Source: Chrysemys picta bellii
Lineage: Eukaryota > Chordata > Testudines > Emydidae
Direction: 5' to 3'
Length of the DNA: 64,000 nucleotides
Assembly (NCBI RefSeq): GCF_011386835.1
Contig: NC_088792.1
Coordinates: 42,274,882-42,338,881 of the forward strand
Shown: piece after piece, positions 58,841 through 64,000 of the stretch
Layout: each line of letters begins with the position of its first letter
Position numbering within the stretch: the first letter of the stretch is position 1
Program-made: the position numbers and the translations under genes
The notes under the pieces: model-generated
What the model saw: the letters and a program-made list of their open reading frames with translations, nothing else
Database searches by the model: none
What the model was told of the DNA's origin: nothing

Positions 58841-59284
58841 GTAAGTAACAATGGATGTTTCAAAAGTTTCCTTAACAAGTCTTGGGGAAATGTTTGCAAA
58901 GGAGGAAATTTACTATACAATCCAGGCTGCAGTTGGTTTCAGGATATTTGCCATGCAATTATGTTCTGCATTTATTCATTTAACAGCTAAACCTCAAATT
59001 TAAAACTATATTAAATCTGTGGCACAGCTCTCTTTGCTCCACTAGTGATGTCATTATCCCATAAGCTGCCAATTACACATGGAACATGCTTCCCTGGCAG
59101 CCCAGAGCACCTTCAGAGAGACATGGCACACCTGTATCATGCTGCTGCATCCTCCCCCACATCCTTAGGGGCTGTGTGTGCCCCACAAGTGCATGGAGGG
59201 AGCATTCCCTGCACAGACAGGAATCTGACTATGATTTGCCCTTTCATGGGGTAGGCTATGACATAAGCTCATTGCATACTCTGA

Positions 59285-59654
59285 CAGGTTTCAGAGTAGC
59301 AGCCGTGTTAGTCTGTATCCGCAAAAAGAAGAACAGGAGTACTTGTGGCACCTTAGAGACTAACAAATTTATTAGAGCATAAGCTTTCGTGGACTACAGC
59401 CCACTTCTTCGGATGCATATAGAATGGAACATATATTGAGGAGATATATATACACACATACAGAGAGCATAAACAATTAATTGGCCTCTCAGAGTTGGTA
59501 AGACAACTCCCACCTGTTTATGCTCTCTGTATGTGTGTATATATATCTCCTCAATATATGTTCCATTCTATATGCATCCGAAGAAGTGGGCTGTAGTCCA
59601 CGAAAGCTTATGCTCTAATAAATTTGTTAGTCTCTAAGGTGCCACAAGTACTCC
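59285..59654. mobile_element. Perfect fold-back element with 12-bp target duplication
   Basis: The 142 bases at 59334-59475 are the exact reverse complement of 59515-59656, separated by a 39-base loop (59476-59514) that itself contains agttg/caact. A further 49 bases (59285-59333, caggtttcagagtagcagcc onward) extend only the left arm. The whole is flanked by tgcatactctga at 59273-59284 and 59655-59666. I associate the sequence with a dispersed turtle repeat; two head-to-head copies of its 3' end went in as one unit. Coding content: none. Confidence 0.9.
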
Positions 59655-59781
59655 TGCATACTCTGAGACACCTTGGTCACCCATATAATGGCATGCCTAG
59701 ATAGAATTTGTTACAGAGTTGTAGAGAGATGTCTCCATGGGCAAAAATAATTCTGGCTTGATTATTATTTTTGTGTGTCCA

Positions 59782-60417
59782 TGTCATGGTATTCACTCAC
59801 CACTAGTGGTGCCTCCTCCTGGCCACTCTAGGGATTAGCTCTGGCCAGATATTGCACTCTTCTCCAGCAGCATCTCTCCTGTTGTCCTCTCACACCCTTT
59901 CCAACTCAGCGTGGTCCCTCTTCTTGAGTTGGCCCTCCAGCCAAGTCACTATACATGTTTCCCTCTTCCAGGGTATCGAAGTCCCATTGTATAAAATGGC
60001 AGTCTTCCCTTCACTGCTCTGACCATACCACTCTTCCAGTGGCTGGGAGGGGTACCCGAGCCTGATCTCTACTCCAGGTTCCAGTCCAGGGACCCTATCT
60101 CTAGCAACAGTTGCCTGCTCACTCCCAGACCATGTTGCTCTTCCCCTGGACTACTTCTGACTTGGCAGCTCTACCTCTTGGCTCCCCACATCTCTCTGGG
60201 TTTTCCAGCCCAAGCTCCTTCTTCACACGGAGTAACTGCAGACTACTCCTCTACAGCCCCCTTCTGTTGCCAGCTACCTGGCTTTCTACTTGCCTTGCCT
60301 GTTCCTTCTCAGCTGGGAACTCTCAGCAATTAGGTCTCAGTATTCCCTGGCTTTCCTCCCAGTGCAACGTATAGGTTAATTGGGCCTAATTTACCTTCTC
60401 ATGGTACACCCATCACA
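59782..60417 (-). mobile_element. Solo LTR with 5-bp duplication
   Basis: 636 bp, beginning tgtcatgg and ending ccatcaca (TG...CA with near-inverted ends), flanked by identical gtcca at 59777-59781 and 60418-60422. Homologous over its length to 5827-6553. On the minus strand it begins TGTGATGGGTGTACC. No internal region. Confidence 0.85.
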
Positions 60418-61184
60418 GTCCACCACATTCAAGTGATCCTTGGTTGGCTGTTTAACTGCTTAATTAGAGAGCCTGCCCTCTTAAAGCTTCACATTGCTAC
60501 TGGTTTTTGAGCTCTTATTAATCTCCCAGAAATTCAAGCTGCAGCTCAGTCAGTGTGTGAAAATGAAGAGCGAGGCAAGTCTGGCACTATAGGCCTCATG
60601 AGAATAGAGACATGGAATCCTGACCTGTGATGTCAGATTCCACTTCACTCAGTAGAAAGGAATGTGTGATCTGTGTGACTCTACAGTACAAATAAAACAG
60701 AGTGGACCATCTAAACCAAAATCCAACCTCTCTCCTCCTAGATAAACCTTCATTCACAGTGAATTCAAGCAGGCAGAGACAGAGAGTCTTTTGAAAATGG
60801 GGCATCACTATTAACAGAATTACTTGCTAAGGCTTTTTGTGCCAAACCAGTTAAAAGAAAAATCTGATCTCTGTTGAACTGAATCATAGATTTCTCTTGA
60901 ACAAAGCATCTTTGTCTGATGGATGTTCACTTTTCACAGCTCTATGGCATAGGCTAGGACAAGGCCATATGAAACATGGTTATCGTTTTTAGTTAAGATA
61001 TTTCAATGTAATTGTGATACTCTTGGTGGGGAAAATGTATTAGAGAAGTATCCGGCTTTTTTGTGACATTGCACAGGTGTGGAAGGTAAGATAACATGGA
61101 AGCCCATGGGACATCTGAAATGGTAATGTTGTCAGAAAATACACAACCAAAATGTGTGGATTAAACAAAATAATTCCAAATTTA

Positions 61185-61295
61185 GGACCAAATCCTGCAA
61201 ATCATATAAGCACACGTTTAGATTTATGCATGTGAGTAATTCCATTGATGTCAGCAGCGACTTGTGCTTAAATGCTCTGCTGGATCAGGGCCTGA
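61185..61295. repeat. Palindromic short repeat
   Basis: ggaccaaatcctgcaaatc at the left roughly pairs with gctggatcagggcctga at the right; the middle has attccattgatgtcagcag. Same type as 41495-41585. Confidence 0.5.
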
Positions 61296-61497
61296 ATGCT
61301 CACTGTTGCCCTTAGATATGCAAGCATGACTCCCATCGCCTCTCTGGGTCTAAGGGCAAAACTGGGTCTTTAACTCTTTATGGGGACATAATCAAGACTC
61401 CAATTCCGCAGCTTTTATTTATGTAGTGGTTGCACTGACTTCAGTAGAACTCCTCGCATGAATAAGGGTAGCAGGACTTTGCCCTGCAGAGGAAACT

Positions 61498-61520
61498 ATT
61501 TTATTTTATTTTATTTTATT
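61498..61520 (+). repeat. TTTTA microsatellite
   Basis: Four to five TTTTA units. Confidence 0.9.
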
Positions 61521-62469
61521 GCCATAAAAGCATCCACCATTTTGTTTTTGTATTTTTGCTGTCCATACAAATATGCCGTCTGTACAGTAATGTGAAAAAT
61601 CCACCTTTCTTTGTGCAGGAAGAGATATTTAAATCCTGAAGCATTAGTGAACTGTAGCTTCCTGTTGTGAGTTAAACTGAAAGTTATTTTAGAATGGAAG
61701 AGGGGGAGGGAGGATGTTATTTTGAAACCAAAAGAAAAATCAGAGTTTTAACTGAGACAAGTTTGGGGATGGCTTTTCAGTGCTAATTTGGTGAGGTAGG
61801 CAAGACAAGGAATGAAGGGATGGGATTGCTTTTCCTGTCTGCCATGCCAGTAAGCTGGGAGTCATTTGACTTTAACAACTGGAAGTGATTAGCACGCACC
61901 TCCTCCCATGGAGTTACATGCGTTGTGTGGTAATGGAAGCCAAAGGGGAGGGAGTAGACACTGCTTGTGAGATCTATAAGTGGATATGTGACTGTGAATT
62001 TCATTTAGTAATTACATTTCAAAGCAACATAGATGGAAAATATAGGCAGCTAAGGAAACTGGTGGGTTGGGTGTTTTTTTTTTTTTTTTCTCATTTCCTT
62101 TCCATAGGAAAGAATGCTGTGTATGAGTAATACACTGATTTCCACCCTTTTTTAGATATTATCTTTATGGGTTTAATTTGCTTTGTGCATTCCTCTGGGG
62201 ACTCTCCTCCACCCTTTACTGTACTAACATCTTTCCTTCATCCCCACCCTTCTGGACCCACCGGAAGTCCCTGCCACATGATCTGAGACTGCATGTGTAG
62301 CTGAAGCACCATTTGTAACACCAAGGCCACCAAGAATAATTCATTGGGGGGATTCTTCCTAACGCTTTTAGATTTCTAGAGACATGTTTCAATGGAAAAC
62401 ACATCACAGGGCATCTTTTCATACAAGGTTTTCAGTTGCACAGTTGTTTTGTGAGGGAAGAGGGATGCC

Positions 62470-62740
62470 TCGTTGTTAAGGACTCACTGTGACTCAGGAG
62501 AGTCGCATACCATTTTCTGCTCCCCCACAAATTTCACGTGTGTACTTGGCCCAGTTGCTTACCCTGCTTGTGCTTCAGTTCCCCATCTGCAAAATGAGAA
62601 TAATAATACTTCCTTTCTCCATCCTTTCCTCCTTGTTTAACTTAGACAGTAAGATCCTAGGGCAGGAGACTGAATTTTACTATGGATATGTACAGGTCTT
62701 AGCACAATGGGGCCCCTACTGTACTGCAAATAATTAATAA
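62470..62740 (+). repeat. MIR/CORE-like SINE
   Basis: ccagttgcttaccctgcttg, cttcagttccccatctgcaa, aatgagaataataatacttc and tcttagcacaatggggcccc give the full order of this SINE. Confidence 0.65.
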
Positions 62741-63614
62741 GCAATTCAGTTCTCTTCACATTGCAGTGCTCTGTTTTGTAATTAACTCAGTTATTTGTTT
62801 CTTTGAAAGGAAAACATAGAAATAAAACAACAAAGGGTGTGATAATTCCTGCATAATACGACCTCGTGTTTAACAGGCATCAAATGTGAAGCTACAGTAT
62901 GATCGTAAGCCAAAAATTGTTGCAAGTATTTGAAGAGACTAGTAAGGCATAGCTCAGAAAACTATGCTTGAAGTGAGAGGAACTTTAAAGGGTGGGGAGA
63001 AACAGTTTTGTCTCTGCAGAGATTTGTATTAAATACATTAGAGTTTCCCCCTGTTCCAGTGTAAAAAGCAGTAAATAGTAATAAAGAACTGTAATTTTCA
63101 GAGACATGCAATGGTGATGCATATTCAAACAATTCCAGGTGGTGGAAAAGTAGACTTTCATAGGGAAAGTAGCCAGAAGTGAGATTTTAAAAATGTGGCT
63201 AAAAAGACTGAAGACGCTCGCTCTCTTTCTATCATGTGCTTTTACAAATGTCATGGCCACTCTCATTGCAACAAGAAGGCAATGAGTCATTTAGTCATGC
63301 TTATTATGTATAGAGGAAAAGAGAAGCACAGCACTACTGTGCTCAATGTGAAAGGAGATTTGGATTTGATCAAAAGTCCCTTGAACAGATGAATAATCTT
63401 CCTTTACTACTGCAGCTAGCAAGATGCATTAGGGAATCTCAGTTCTCATATATTTACCGGTTTACTTTCAAAAGTGATGGAGGAACTCAAGCATTACATG
63501 ACATAGTGTCTTAAAACTGTGGTTTACGTTCCATTCCATCCTCAGTATCAAAATGTGCCTCACAAAACAGTGAAAGGCAATAAATAACAGTGTGGTCAGA
63601 AAATATATATTTGC

Positions 63615-63630
63615 TGCTGCTGCTGCTGAA
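63615..63630 (+). repeat. Short CTG run
   Basis: Five CTG units in AT-rich intron. Confidence 0.85.
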
Positions 63631-64000
63631 TCTTTAGTTGCTGTAACTTCAAAGAAATATATATCTCAGTGTTATTTATGTTGGGTTAATACTTGGATCA
63701 GAATTTTAACAAGATGTGAGGAACAGAATTCATTGCTAGGTTTCTGAAGAAGGGGACCTTACTATCTTCAAGAAAGCCCTCTGCAAGCAGCAAATATAAT
63801 TGATTTAGGATGCACATGTACGACTCTCTACTCCTCTCATAGAATTATCAGCAGACAGTCTTCTTTATTCTAACGAGCCACTGGTACAAAATATTAGTCT
63901 CCTACTTGACTCATCTATAAAAATCTCCCCTTGCAGCAGCCTAGTAATAGTCTACATTTTAGGGGCCAGATCCTTAGCTGTTATAAATCAGCATAACTCC

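Larger units (their letters stand above)
58841..64000 (+). other. CUBN: CUBN intron within CUB10, incomplete
   Basis: At least 5.2 kb of intron after the CUB10a donor. Recognised content: fold-back element 59285-59654, solo LTR 59782-60417, palindromic repeat 61185-61295, TTTTA repeat 61498-61520, SINE 62470-62740 and a CTG run 63615-63630. I looked for the second half of CUB10 (acceptor followed by a Tyr-Asp-Gly-type start and a Cys-Gly motif) and did not find it. 62750-63960 shows nothing else; the last 40 bases resemble the palindromic repeat at 975-1103. Confidence 0.75.

Noticed and set aside
59334..59656. The fold-back as a microRNA precursor or CRISPR-like repeat
   Set aside because: The arms are far longer than a microRNA hairpin, perfectly matched, flanked by a target duplication, and there is no array of spaced repeats.
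58841..64000. Second half of CUB10
   Set aside because: No acceptor followed by a CUB-like Tyr-Asp-Gly start and Cys-Gly motif was found; it probably lies beyond the window.
1..64000. tRNA or rRNA genes
   Set aside because: I saw no convincing A/B box plus cloverleaf or conserved rRNA segments beyond tRNA-derived SINE sequence; a covariance-model scan would be decisive.

Overview
The window is nuclear DNA from a vertebrate, most likely a turtle, with about 2% coding sequence. The organism call rests on CR1 LINEs, MIR/CORE-like SINEs, many hAT-type MITEs with 8-bp target-site duplications (TSDs), solo LTRs, and a dispersed palindromic element that I associate with turtle genomes. That association is memory-based; species is not resolvable. 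No operon, CRISPR array, origin or other prokaryotic feature is present.

The only host gene I can support is an internal part of CUBN (cubilin) on the + strand. Eight exons (1,387 coding nt) encode the second half of CUB6, all of CUB7, CUB8 and CUB9, and the first half of CUB10, using my recollection of human domain numbering. Exons are 2203-2363, 3349-3530, 4230-4386, 8887-9074, 24922-25081, 40679-40860, 54849-55023 and 58659-58840. From 3349 onward each CUB domain is two exons, entered in phase 1 and split in phase 0 just before the Tyr-Asp-Gly-type turn. Reading frame and splice sites fit at every junction. Cubilin is the peripheral membrane receptor that, with amnionless, takes up intrinsic factor-cobalamin, albumin and other ligands in gut and kidney; CUB5-8 form the intrinsic factor-B12 site in the human protein. 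The gene runs off both ends of the window.

The introns (about 0.7 to 15.8 kb) are dense with transposon remains. 1-2202: CR1 3' end and two palindromic MITEs. 3.5-4.2 kb: a short intron made almost wholly of repeats. 5.8-8.9 kb: two solo LTRs, an L2-like fragment, and a SINE whose tail forms the splice acceptor region of the CUB8 exon. 9-25 kb: hAT MITEs, an LTR inserted in another repeat, SINEs and an L2-like piece. 25-40.7 kb: hAT elements, a GC-rich element with an internal duplication, a CR1 with damaged reverse transcriptase, and a 63-bp sequence present twice. 40.9-54.8 kb: a nested stack in which a near-complete EN+RT LINE sits in a MITE and is itself cut by a hAT-like element and a CR1. 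55-64 kb: CR1 ends, the last CUB exon, a perfect 142-bp fold-back with TSD, and another solo LTR.

I found no new enzymatic or defence system. The most interesting points are apparent loss of calcium ligands in CUB9 and CUB10, a SINE-supplied branch-point-like motif, the fold-back element inserted as one unit, and the datable nested insertions.
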